A stretch of 39,642 nucleotides of DNA. Source: Oscillospiraceae bacterium. GTDB taxonomy: Bacteria; Bacillota; Clostridia; UBA1381. Shown here piece by piece: positions 7,259-16,888 of this stretch; positions within the stretch are counted from its first letter, which is position 1; each line of letters begins with the position of its first letter. The stretch is from assembly GCA_022509025.1 (NCBI GenBank), contig JAFLUB010000024.1, forward strand, positions 1-39,642, read 5' to 3'. Below the pieces are notes generated by a model that had not been told where the DNA came from, ran no database searches, and worked only from the letters and a program-made list of their open reading frames with translations. The translations under genes and the position numbers were made by a program.

Positions 7259-7287
7259 ATTGTAACATAAAAAAACGCTGTTTTCAA
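7259..7287 (-). promoter_or_regulatory. Promoter of guaA
   Basis: On the minus strand a -35 box TTGAAA (7287-7282) and a -10 box TACAAT (7264-7259) are spaced by 17 bases. The leader is only about 30 bases, which leaves no room for a purine riboswitch. Confidence 0.75.
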
Positions 7288-7300
7288 CATTTTTCGAACG

Positions 7301-7915
7301 TTATTTTAGTATATCAGGTATTTTTTTGTCCTTAAAATAGTATTCCCTGTCGCGCTCTCCTATATCACGCAGAACTCTGCACGGATTTCCGACTGCAACA
7401 ACATTTGACGGAATATCCTTCGTCACAACGCTCCCTGCGCCGATTACAACATTATCACCGATTGTGACACCCGGAACTATAACCGCATTTGCGCCAATCC
7501 AGCAGTTTTTACCAATACGCACAGGAAAGTTATACTGATACCCCTCCTGACGAAGCTCCGGCAAAACCGGATGTCCGGCAGTCGCTACCGTAACGTTCGG
7601 TCCGAACATTGTGTAATCCCCCACGTAGATATGTGTGTCGTCAACCAACGTCAGATTAAAATTTGCATAAACATGATTTCCGAAGTGTACATTTCTGCCG
7701 CCCCAGTTTGAATAAAACGGCGGCTCAATATAGCAGTCCTCTCCTATCTCGGCAAACATCTCTTTAAGCATCTTTGCGCGCCTTCCAGCCTCAGTCGGGC
7801 GGGTCTGATTAAAATCATAAAGCCGGTCAAGATACTTTGTCTGCTCATCCATGATTTCCTTTTCATTCGGAAGATACAAATTTTCACTATGTAATATTTT
7901 GTCTAAGTCAATCAT
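7301..7915 (-). CDS. Maltose/galactoside O-acetyltransferase-like hexapeptide enzyme
   Basis: An acetyl-CoA-dependent sugar O-acetyltransferase of 204 residues. The N-terminal region (LYDFNQTRPTEAGRRAKMLK) is the maltose-acetyltransferase cap. A left-handed beta-helix of hexapeptide repeats follows, ending IGKNCWIGANAVIVPGVTIG and VVTKDIPSNVVAVGNPCRVL, signatures of the LacA/Maa/NodL group. The likely catalytic histidine is in VATAGHPV at about residue 114. The acceptor sugar cannot be told from sequence. The start overlaps the dtd stop by 4 bases (ATGA), so it is the last gene of the ABC-F, dtd, acetyltransferase operon, and guaA downstream has its own promoter. Confidence 0.9.
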   Translation of the reverse strand: MIDLDKILHSENLYLPNEKEIMDEQTKYLDRLYDFNQTRPTEAGRRAKMLKEMFAEIGEDCYIEPPFYSNWGGRNVHFGNHVYANFNLTLVDDTHIYVGDYTMFGPNVTVATAGHPVLPELRQEGYQYNFPVRIGKNCWIGANAVIVPGVTIGDNVVIGAGSVVTKDIPSNVVAVGNPCRVLRDIGERDREYYFKDKKIPDILK

Positions 7916-8351
7916 TTTTTACTCTCCAGTATAATAGTCACGGGTCCGTCGTTTGTGAGTGTCACCTGCATATCTGCGCCGAACTCACCCGTTTCAGTAT
8001 GTATCCCCTTACTTCTGACATATGCGACGAATTTTTCATACATGTCATTCGCGCCCTCAGGCTCCATTGCATCGCCAAAATACGGACGTCTGCCATGCAA
8101 ACAATCGCCATAGAGCGTGAACTGCGATATTACAAGCATTCCACCGTCTACATCTGCAAGGCTCAGATTCATTTTATCGTTTTCATCGCTGAAAATACGT
8201 AGATTTATAATCTTATCCGCTATATATTTCATATCCTCCTCAGTGTCGCCGTTTCCGACACCAAGAAGAACAAGAAATCCTTTCTCTGTCTTGCCCCGCA
8301 CTTCTCCTTCTATTTTCACATCAGCCTGTGTTACGCGCTGAACAACCGCTC

Positions 8352-8355
<4 letters not shown>
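7912..8355 (-). CDS. dtd: D-aminoacyl-tRNA deacylase
   Basis: Removes D-amino acids wrongly attached to tRNA, a chiral proofreading step of translation. The 147-residue protein has the family start MRAVVQRVTQADV and the two active-site motifs SQFTLYGD (about 78-85) and NDGPVTI (about 135-141), the latter carrying the cross-subunit Gly-Pro motif. Length and motifs are typical. Its start overlaps the ABC-F stop and its stop overlaps the acetyltransferase start, each by ATGA, so the three genes are translationally coupled. Confidence 0.97.
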
Positions 8356-10265
<1,910 letters not shown>

Positions 10266-10318
10266 CTTAGCCTTTCTGCTCACAAAAAGTGATTAAAGTT
10301 TAGCATATATATTCTGAT

Positions 10319-11440
10319 TTAATAAGTAAGCATATTGTCTATCATGACGAGTATTTCATTACCGTAATTCACATCGGGACACCATCTGCCGCCCAGTTCC
10401 TCGACATATCTGATTGTTCCCGCCCATGCGATTGACTTGACAACATAGTATCTGTCATGCGGCTCGCCTATCGGATCAACTCCGACATACGCGCTCATAT
10501 GATTAAAATGCGCTCTGACTCCGTCCTCAGGCGTGGCGAAAGTTTCATGGTCTTCCGTCCTGTCACCCTCGGGATTTTTTATTTTTATTCCCGCCCAGTT
10601 ATTCATTTCAGGCAGAACTGCGCCGCCGTACTTACCATATCCTGTTTCTTTACCCGCCTGAGCATACATAACCTCAGGGCGTATGCCTGACTGCTCACCG
10701 TAATACCAGTAGTATGGAGCCACGTCTATAAATCTCTGCGCCGCGCCCTTGCTCTGCGCCCATCTCTGAGCCTGCTCCACTGTCACCGTTGCGCTACCCA
10801 TTATCGGTGTTGTGCCCATTTCGGGAGTTGTATCCACTTCAGAAGTCATGCTGTCCGGACATATTACTCTATAGAGGAAACAACATGCCTCCGCGCGCGT
10901 CAGGAGATCCTTTGGACGCAGACTGCCGTTATCTCCATACATATAATTATTTACAACCGCTGTTTCAAGCAGACTTATGTATGCTTCGTCAATATCAGAC
11001 GAGTCATTAAAACTATATATCGTATGACTTTCCGATGCCTGTATTCCGCTCGACTTCACAAGCGTTGCTGCGAACTCTTCACGCGTCACATATTCTCCGC
11101 CGTTAAATGCAGACTCTTTTTTCGGCATACTGTTCTTGATTATAACAGAATAATTATAAAACCAGTCGGTTGTTTTCACATCTGAAAAACCTGTGGAATT
11201 TCCTGCCTGAAGGTCAAATGCGTCTGTGAAAATCCTCGCCATCTGAGCCCTTGTAAGATTACCTCCCAGATCCAGATTGCCATATTCATCACCTGATATT
11301 ATTCCGTTATTCATGCAATATTCCACGCTTGTCACCGCCCACGGGTACTGATTCTGCCAATTCCCTGCCGCCGTTGCATTCACAGCGCTTACACACAAAA
11401 ATACTGTTAAAATCAGTGAAATAAATCTTTTCATGGTCAT
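10319..11440 (-). CDS. S-layer-homology glucosaminidase (surface autolysin)
   Basis: A secreted protein of 373 residues. A signal peptide (MTMKRFISLILTVFLCVSAVNATA) is followed by three S-layer-homology modules at about 28-78, 82-140 and 142-195, each with the typical pattern (for example LGGNLTRAQMARIFTDAF and LTRAEACCFLYRVI). These bind secondary cell-wall polymer. After a Thr/Pro-containing linker comes a glucosaminidase domain of the FlgJ/LytG type (about 215-373) with PEVMYAQAGKETGYGKYGG holding the expected catalytic Glu. It would cut peptidoglycan glycan strands. AAGGA five bases before the first ATG supports this start. It lies between the dacF/xerD/spoIIM genes and the ABC-F gene and reads in the same direction. 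Confidence 0.9.
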   Translation of the reverse strand: MTMKRFISLILTVFLCVSAVNATAAGNWQNQYPWAVTSVEYCMNNGIISGDEYGNLDLGGNLTRAQMARIFTDAFDLQAGNSTGFSDVKTTDWFYNYSVIIKNSMPKKESAFNGGEYVTREEFAATLVKSSGIQASESHTIYSFNDSSDIDEAYISLLETAVVNNYMYGDNGSLRPKDLLTRAEACCFLYRVICPDSMTSEVDTTPEMGTTPIMGSATVTVEQAQRWAQSKGAAQRFIDVAPYYWYYGEQSGIRPEVMYAQAGKETGYGKYGGAVLPEMNNWAGIKIKNPEGDRTEDHETFATPEDGVRAHFNHMSAYVGVDPIGEPHDRYYVVKSIAWAGTIRYVEELGGRWCPDVNYGNEILVMIDNMLTY

Positions 11441-11519
11441 ATCATTCCTTATCCTTAAAATTACAACTATATATTATATATCAATTTATCACTGATTTCA
11501 ACAGCATACTTTAATTTAT

Positions 11520-12701
11520 TTATAAATTTTCAGCTACAATATCATCTCTGCCATGGAAAAGCATTCGGAAGAAATCTCTGACTATTAATCCTATGCCTTT
11601 CTTTTCGACTGCATTTAATGCGGTTATATCAATCTCTTTAAGAGTTTCGTCTCCGCTGCTTATTCTTATAGTTCCTATCTTCTGCCCCGCCTCAACAGGC
11701 GCCGTTATATTCTCGTCAATAATAATCTCCTTAGACACATTATCCTCTTTCCCTTTTTCGATAAGCGTTGAAAAGCTTTCCCCCGCGACAATACTTACCT
11801 CCTTTTCCACACCCTTTTCCACATGCACCTTGTCTATTTCCTCTCCGGCGGTAACAATTGTGTTGACGGCATAATTAGCAAAGCCGTAATCTAAGAGCGC
11901 TTTTGCAGATGAAAAACGCAGAGCGGAAGTCGGCGCGCCAAGAACAACCGCAATGAGCTGCATATTATTACGTTTCGCGGTTGCGCTCAGGCAGCAAAGC
12001 GCTTTTGATGTTGAACCTGTTTTCAGTCCATTTGCGCCATCATAGAATCGAATCAGCTTATTTGTGTTTGCAAGCTGGAATTTACCGCCCCGAAGCGTGT
12101 CCATCCATATAGAAGTGTAATTAAACACTATCTTATGCTTTATCAATTCCCTTGACATGATAGCGACATCTCTCGCACTGGAATAATGGTCGTCCGCGTC
12201 AAGCCCGTTCGTGTTTACAAAATGTGTGTTCTCCATTCCAAGCTCTTTCGCCTTTGCATTCATCATATCCACAAATGCGCTCTCGCTTCCGGCAATATAT
12301 TCAGCCATAGCGACGCAGCCGTCATTAGCGCTTGCCACTGCAATCCCCTTCACCATATCGTTTACGGTAAGCTGCTCTCCGGTTTCAAGAAACATAGTCG
12401 AACCACCGTAGCTCATCGCGTTTTCGCTGACTGTGACCATATCATCAAGCGTAATCCTGCCATCGTCCACCGCTTCCATGATAAGAAGCATTGTCATAAC
12501 CTTTGTTACACTCGCAATAGGCAACTTGTCATCGGGATGGTCTTCATAAAGTACTTTCCCACTATCCTCTTCCATCAGGATTACCGCTTTTGCGTCAATA
12601 CCGAGGTCAACCGCATTTACCGTCTGCTCATTCTCTGCTTTTGCGCACAATCCGTGCATTAAAAAGCACGCGCAAATAAAAAAGCATATTATTTTCTTCA
12701 T
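11520..12701 (-). CDS. dacF: D-alanyl-D-alanine carboxypeptidase (penicillin-binding protein, DacF/PBP5 type)
   Basis: Trims the terminal D-Ala of peptidoglycan stem peptides. A signal peptide (MKKIICFFICACFLMHGLCA) leads to the serine-peptidase S11 domain, with the active-site motifs S-x-x-K in PIASVTKVMT (about 63-66), S-x-N in AVASANDGC (about 123) and K-T-G in GLKTGSTSKALCC (about 225). A PBP5-like C-terminal beta domain (about 275-365) follows. The last 25 residues (IGLIVRDFFRMLFHGRDDIV) form an amphipathic membrane-anchoring tail. The neighbouring xerD and spoIIM match the gene order around dacF in endospore formers, where DacF shapes spore cortex cross-linking. A vegetative DacA-type role cannot be excluded. 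Confidence 0.93.
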   Translation of the reverse strand: MKKIICFFICACFLMHGLCAKAENEQTVNAVDLGIDAKAVILMEEDSGKVLYEDHPDDKLPIASVTKVMTMLLIMEAVDDGRITLDDMVTVSENAMSYGGSTMFLETGEQLTVNDMVKGIAVASANDGCVAMAEYIAGSESAFVDMMNAKAKELGMENTHFVNTNGLDADDHYSSARDVAIMSRELIKHKIVFNYTSIWMDTLRGGKFQLANTNKLIRFYDGANGLKTGSTSKALCCLSATAKRNNMQLIAVVLGAPTSALRFSSAKALLDYGFANYAVNTIVTAGEEIDKVHVEKGVEKEVSIVAGESFSTLIEKGKEDNVSKEIIIDENITAPVEAGQKIGTIRISSGDETLKEIDITALNAVEKKGIGLIVRDFFRMLFHGRDDIVAENL

Positions 12702-12782
12702 ACTATATTCGAACTCCTTTCACAAAGTTTGTATGAATTTATAATATGCTTTTTCTGGTTTTCTATTCATTTAGTTGGAAAT

Positions 12783-13667
12783 TTATGCTCTCGGGTGCGC
12801 TTTTGCGTAAACATCCTTTATTTTACTGTTAAGCGCTCTTGAATACACCTGAGTTGAAGAGATATCAGCATGTCCCATCATTTCCTGTATTGAATGAAGG
12901 TCTGCTCCGTTTTCCAACAGATGCGCCGCAAACGAATGACGCAAAGTATGCGGAGTCATTTCCGCCTGTATTCCCGCCTTGTTCCTATAATACTTAATGA
13001 GCTTCCAGAAGCCTTGACGTGACAGCCTTTGTCCGCTGCAGTTCACAAACAGCGCCGTTTCCCCTTCCGATTTCAGCATATAGCCTCTTGCATTATTTAT
13101 ATAAAGATTAAGAGCCTCCTTTGCTTTGTTTCCTATAGGGATAATACGCTCCCTTTTTCCGCCTTTACACCGGATAAAACTCATTGACAGATTAATGTCA
13201 TTAATGTCCAGGTTTATAAGCTCACTTACTCTTATGCCTGTTGCATAAAGAAGCTCAAGCATCGCCTTATCTCTTATTCCTTTATTGTCTGACTGCTCCG
13301 GCTGTTCAAGAAGTCTCTCAACCTCGTTGCCGGAAAGAATCTGCGGCATTTTCTTTTCTACGTGCGGCGCTTCAAGATTGGAGGTCGGATTTGACATTAC
13401 CTTTCCATTCTGCAGCATAAACAGATAAAAAGAGCGCAAAGATGCAAGAGTTCTTGATACGGTTGAATTTGCTTTCCCTTTTTTCTGCAATGACATCAGA
13501 TATGACAGTATTGTTGTCCTTGTCGCCAGTGTCGCATCCTGTATACCGCTTTCATTAAGGTATGTAATGTACTGCGTCACATCACGCTTATACGACTCTA
13601 CCGTATTAGTTGATTTGTGGCGTACATTTGCCATAAAGCTGGTATATTCCTCCAAGTATGTATTCAT
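12783..13667 (-). CDS. xerD: Tyrosine recombinase XerD (chromosome dimer resolution)
   Basis: A recombinase of 294 residues, the size of XerC/XerD, which resolves chromosome dimers at dif with FtsK. The N-terminal core-binding domain (about 1-85) is followed by the catalytic domain with Arg in YATGIRVSELINLD (about 148), the H-x-x-R box in TPHTLRHSFAAHLLENG (about 241-244), the histidine in MMGHADISSTQ and Tyr in QVYSRAL (about 276). It lacks the extra arm-binding domain of the mobile-element integrase at 3040. Its location between spoIIM and dacF is the conserved position of xerD (ripX) in spore formers, which favours XerD over XerC. GGGAGG lies upstream of the ATG. Confidence 0.92.
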   Translation of the reverse strand: MNTYLEEYTSFMANVRHKSTNTVESYKRDVTQYITYLNESGIQDATLATRTTILSYLMSLQKKGKANSTVSRTLASLRSFYLFMLQNGKVMSNPTSNLEAPHVEKKMPQILSGNEVERLLEQPEQSDNKGIRDKAMLELLYATGIRVSELINLDINDINLSMSFIRCKGGKRERIIPIGNKAKEALNLYINNARGYMLKSEGETALFVNCSGQRLSRQGFWKLIKYYRNKAGIQAEMTPHTLRHSFAAHLLENGADLHSIQEMMGHADISSTQVYSRALNSKIKDVYAKAHPRA

Positions 13668-13745
13668 TTTAATATGTGCCTCCCTTTGTTTTACCGTTTG
13701 TTTACATATATTTCAAAAATATTTCATTTATGTTTCAATAATGTT

Positions 13746-13773
13746 ATTATAACACAAATTTTTGATTTGTAAA
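13746..13773 (-). promoter_or_regulatory. Promoter upstream of xerD with a palindromic spacer
   Basis: On the minus strand TTTACA (13773-13768) and TATAAT (13751-13746) are spaced by 16 bases. The spacer holds the inverted repeat ACAAAT/ATTTGT, which overlaps the edge of the -35 box. Confidence 0.55.
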
Positions 13774-13837
13774 TACCTAATTTTTATTATGTTAACCACA
13801 TCAGGGCTGTTTTATACCATATTTTAGTAAATATGTA

Positions 13838-14425
13838 TTATTCTGGTTTTATGAGTGTCATAAATGTTGTGGTAAGATACCCTTCAGTAAATGACGCGAC
13901 ACAAAATATAGAAATTGCTAAAACAAGAAAAAAAATATAAGAAAAAATAAACTTTTTTTGTTTTTTTTCTTTATTAAGCGAAAAATTCACGCTTACAGCC
14001 GAAAACAGAAGCAGAGTTGGGATAGTTATAAGCACTGTCGGCATTGTCGACAGCATAATAATCATTCCGCGTATACCGTAGAATTTATAAAATGACGCGG
14101 CGGTAAAACCCATAATAAACCCCCTGCGCACGAGAAGCGCGCCTGTTCCTATACAGCCGAAACGGAAAAATCCCATAACAAAGATTATACCGGTGCATAT
14201 AAGATTTGACGTGAGTGAATTTTTAAACACAGCTGCATTATCCTTATTTTCCCGGAAAGAGGCAAAAAACTGCGTAAGATACTCTTTTATTCCATCGCCC
14301 ATGTCCGCGCTGTTATCCGCAAGATAGATACTCCCCGCCGTTACTCCGACCGCAAGCAGTATCAGAGCTATAACATATATCCATGCGCTGTTCTTTCCCG
14401 TCTCCCGTATTGTGCTTCTTTCCAT
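13838..14425 (-). CDS. spoIIM: Stage II sporulation protein M
   Basis: An integral membrane protein of 195 residues. In spore formers SpoIIM works with SpoIID and SpoIIP as the peptidoglycan-degrading machine that drives engulfment of the forespore. Five hydrophobic segments are visible, starting with WIYVIALILLAVGVTAGSIY (about 14-33). The middle carries the conserved pattern FKNSLTSNLICTGIIFVMG and GTGALLVRRGFIMGFTA. The ATG at 14425 is chosen over an in-frame ATG ten codons upstream because GGAGGTG precedes it at good spacing. The neighbourhood with xerD and dacF supports the call. The promoter was not identified; no clear sigma-E site could be seen. Confidence 0.93.
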   Translation of the reverse strand: MERSTIRETGKNSAWIYVIALILLAVGVTAGSIYLADNSADMGDGIKEYLTQFFASFRENKDNAAVFKNSLTSNLICTGIIFVMGFFRFGCIGTGALLVRRGFIMGFTAASFYKFYGIRGMIIMLSTMPTVLITIPTLLLFSAVSVNFSLNKEKKQKKFIFSYIFFLVLAISIFCVASFTEGYLTTTFMTLIKPE

Positions 14426-14503
14426 GTCCCACACCTCCATTTTATAAATATTCAAAAATCAGTGTATTATGAACAATTATTTAGTTATATTTCTGTAATA
14501 TTA

Positions 14504-14532
14504 TTTACATATTGATGTAGATTTGATATAAT
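14504..14532 (+). promoter_or_regulatory. Promoter of the arabinan-degradation pair
   Basis: TTTACA (14504-14509) and a consensus TATAAT (14527-14532) with a 17-base spacer, about 33 bases before the start codon. No obvious catabolite-repression or arabinose-repressor operator was recognised next to it. Confidence 0.65.
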
Positions 14533-14564
14533 ATAAGGAAGAAATTTATTACGAGGAGTTTATT

Positions 14565-16868
14565 ATGAAAAATAAAAAATTAGTTTGTATTATCGCTTTA
14601 TCAGCTCTTACACTATCTGTAGCACAAAATGCGCTGACTGTTTCGGCAGCGGCATATGATGGCGACACAGTTTACAGTGTCACATTCGATGAGGGCAGCG
14701 GACAATACACGCTTATGGAAGGCGCGGAATTGGTTGACGCTGATGACGGCAAGGCTGTAAAGCTTGACGGTTCAAAAAACCAGTATGTGCAGCTTGCGGA
14801 TGATATAACTGACGGCATGACGGGCGATTATTCAATTTCGTTTGATGTATACCCGGAAAACGAAGCGTCATTTGCAAGAGTTTTTGACCTCGGCAGCGAT
14901 ACAGGCAATTTTATGTTTTTTACTACGTGGGGCGGCGGTATGCCGAAGTTCAGATTCAAGAACGATGACCTGTTTTCTGACGGTGTTTTCTTCAAGGTCG
15001 GAGAATGGAATCACGCGGTTATAACAAGAGAAGGCACAGAGGCACGGCTTTATATAAACGGCGAAACAGCGGCCACGTCAAACACATTTATGAACGATTT
15101 GGGACTGCTTGGCAAGACAGGACAGAACTATCTCGGCAAGTCACAGCAACCGCAGGATGTGTATTTTACCGGTATGATTGATAATTTCGAGATACGCGAT
15201 TATGCGTTATCTGAAAAAGAGGTAAAGCTTGCGGCAGGGGCGGATACGGTTGAGGTTAAGGTCGGTTTTATCCCTTCCACAGCCCTATATACAGCCGCAT
15301 ACGCGGATATTAAAAATTATAAAAACCAACCAATAAAATGTACGCTTATCAATGCAATATATGATACGGATAGCAAATTAATTTCCGTTGCAGCAAGCAA
15401 GCCCATAACTCTTGATCCGGGCGAAACAACAGATCAGCTTATAAACACGATAGAAAAGCCTGTTGACGGTGATACACTGGTATCATATCTCTACACGGAT
15501 ATCAGCGGTGTTGAGCGAGTTGCAGAAAAAAGTCTGAAAAATGAAATAGTTGTTAATAAACTACCGAAGGACACGCTCGAAAATACAGTAGGAGTGCATG
15601 ACCCGTCAATCTTTAAAGACCCGAAAAGCGGTACATATTATGTTTATTCTACAGGCATGATTGACATTTTCAAGTCTGACGACCTTATAAACTGGACAAA
15701 GACAATAAATACACTGCCTGAGGTTCCGCAGTGTGTATATGATTTATATAAGCACGAGGATAAGTCGCAATATTCAAACATCTGGGCGCCGGATATGTAT
15801 TATGACGAGAGCGATACAAAAACACCATATCATCTCACCTGCTCATATTCAGACGCATTCGGAAAGAATAATTCGTCAATCATATTATTCAAATCCGCAT
15901 CACCCGAAGGTCCATGGGAGAATGGTGAGATAATATTTACGAGCAACAGTGACGACCCTGAGCTTAGCAAGGTAAACGCGATTGACTCGAACATATGCGT
16001 TGACCATGAGACAGGGCAAAAATACATGGTATACGGCTCGTTCTGGCAAGGTATACATATTAAGGAATTAAACGATGATTACACGGTTAAAGACCCTGAC
16101 ACGGTTGGCACAAGGATAATGAGCCGCTATCGCGGTATCGGCGGTCCGGAAGGTCCGTACATTATATATAACGAGGATACAGGCTATTACTATTTGTTCA
16201 CTTCATTTGACAGCTTATCTGACACATATCAGATACGCGTGGCACGATCAAAGAGTATTTTAGGTCCTTATGTTGACGAAAACGGCAACAGCGTTGACCG
16301 CTTTGATGACCCCGAAACAGAAGCCAAAAATACTTATGGCTACAAGCTGATAGGCTCATATCAGTTCCCGATGGGTACGACGTATTACGGTCCGGGACAC
16401 AACAGCGTACTGCATGACGGCAATAACTGGTATCTTGTTCATCATATCCGCACTGTAAAGAACGGCTACGCTACTTTAAACGTCCGTCCTATGCTTTGGA
16501 ATAAAGACGGCTGGCCGGTTGTAACACCTGAGAGGTATCAGGGTAACGATGAAAATGCTATAAATGAAAAAGATATCCCGGGACAATGGGATTATATCTC
16601 GATTGGTGATAACACAAATGCAATGCTCACATCAAAAAAGCTCAACATGAACAGTGATAAAACCGTGCAATTCGGGGATACAGCCGGCACATGGACATAC
16701 GGTGACGGTGTTATCACACTCAATCTCGGTGATGAAATTATAACAGCATATGTAAGCGCTACTTATGACAGCGACGCGGACGTGCCGACAATTCAGTTCA
16801 CAGGCACGAATCAAAACAACGTAACAAAATGGGGCAAAAAGGCTATAAGCTCCGTTATATATAAATAA
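14565..16868 (+). CDS. Secreted endo-arabinanase, LamG-GH43 with C-terminal domain
   Basis: A secreted enzyme of 767 residues that probably cuts alpha-1,5-L-arabinan, a pectin side chain, outside the cell. A signal peptide ends near SAAAYDG (about 30). A LamG/concanavalin-like domain spans about 33-230, ending in the typical FTGMIDNFEIRDYALSE. The five-bladed GH43 domain follows at about 340-660, with the catalytic base Asp in VHDPSIFK (about 346), the pKa-setting Asp in NAIDSNICVD (about 473) and the acid Glu in GGPEGPYIIY (about 530). IWAPDMYYD and YYGPGHNS are also typical of arabinanases. The last 95 residues (GQWDYISIG to the end) look like the GH43 C-terminal beta domain. No SLH, dockerin or LPXTG anchor is present, so it is likely released. 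The gene has its own promoter and a GAGGAG ribosome site, and is 20 bases from the next gene. Confidence 0.9.
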   Translation: MKNKKLVCIIALSALTLSVAQNALTVSAAAYDGDTVYSVTFDEGSGQYTLMEGAELVDADDGKAVKLDGSKNQYVQLADDITDGMTGDYSISFDVYPENEASFARVFDLGSDTGNFMFFTTWGGGMPKFRFKNDDLFSDGVFFKVGEWNHAVITREGTEARLYINGETAATSNTFMNDLGLLGKTGQNYLGKSQQPQDVYFTGMIDNFEIRDYALSEKEVKLAAGADTVEVKVGFIPSTALYTAAYADIKNYKNQPIKCTLINAIYDTDSKLISVAASKPITLDPGETTDQLINTIEKPVDGDTLVSYLYTDISGVERVAEKSLKNEIVVNKLPKDTLENTVGVHDPSIFKDPKSGTYYVYSTGMIDIFKSDDLINWTKTINTLPEVPQCVYDLYKHEDKSQYSNIWAPDMYYDESDTKTPYHLTCSYSDAFGKNNSSIILFKSASPEGPWENGEIIFTSNSDDPELSKVNAIDSNICVDHETGQKYMVYGSFWQGIHIKELNDDYTVKDPDTVGTRIMSRYRGIGGPEGPYIIYNEDTGYYYLFTSFDSLSDTYQIRVARSKSILGPYVDENGNSVDRFDDPETEAKNTYGYKLIGSYQFPMGTTYYGPGHNSVLHDGNNWYLVHHIRTVKNGYATLNVRPMLWNKDGWPVVTPERYQGNDENAINEKDIPGQWDYISIGDNTNAMLTSKKLNMNSDKTVQFGDTAGTWTYGDGVITLNLGDEIITAYVSATYDSDADVPTIQFTGTNQNNVTKWGKKAISSVIYK

Positions 16869-16888
16869 AGAAAAAAGGAGAGAAGAAA

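Noticed and set aside
7230..7300. Purine riboswitch upstream of guaA
   Set aside because: Only about 30 bases lie between the -10 box and the ATG, too short for the aptamer, and no conserved core is seen.
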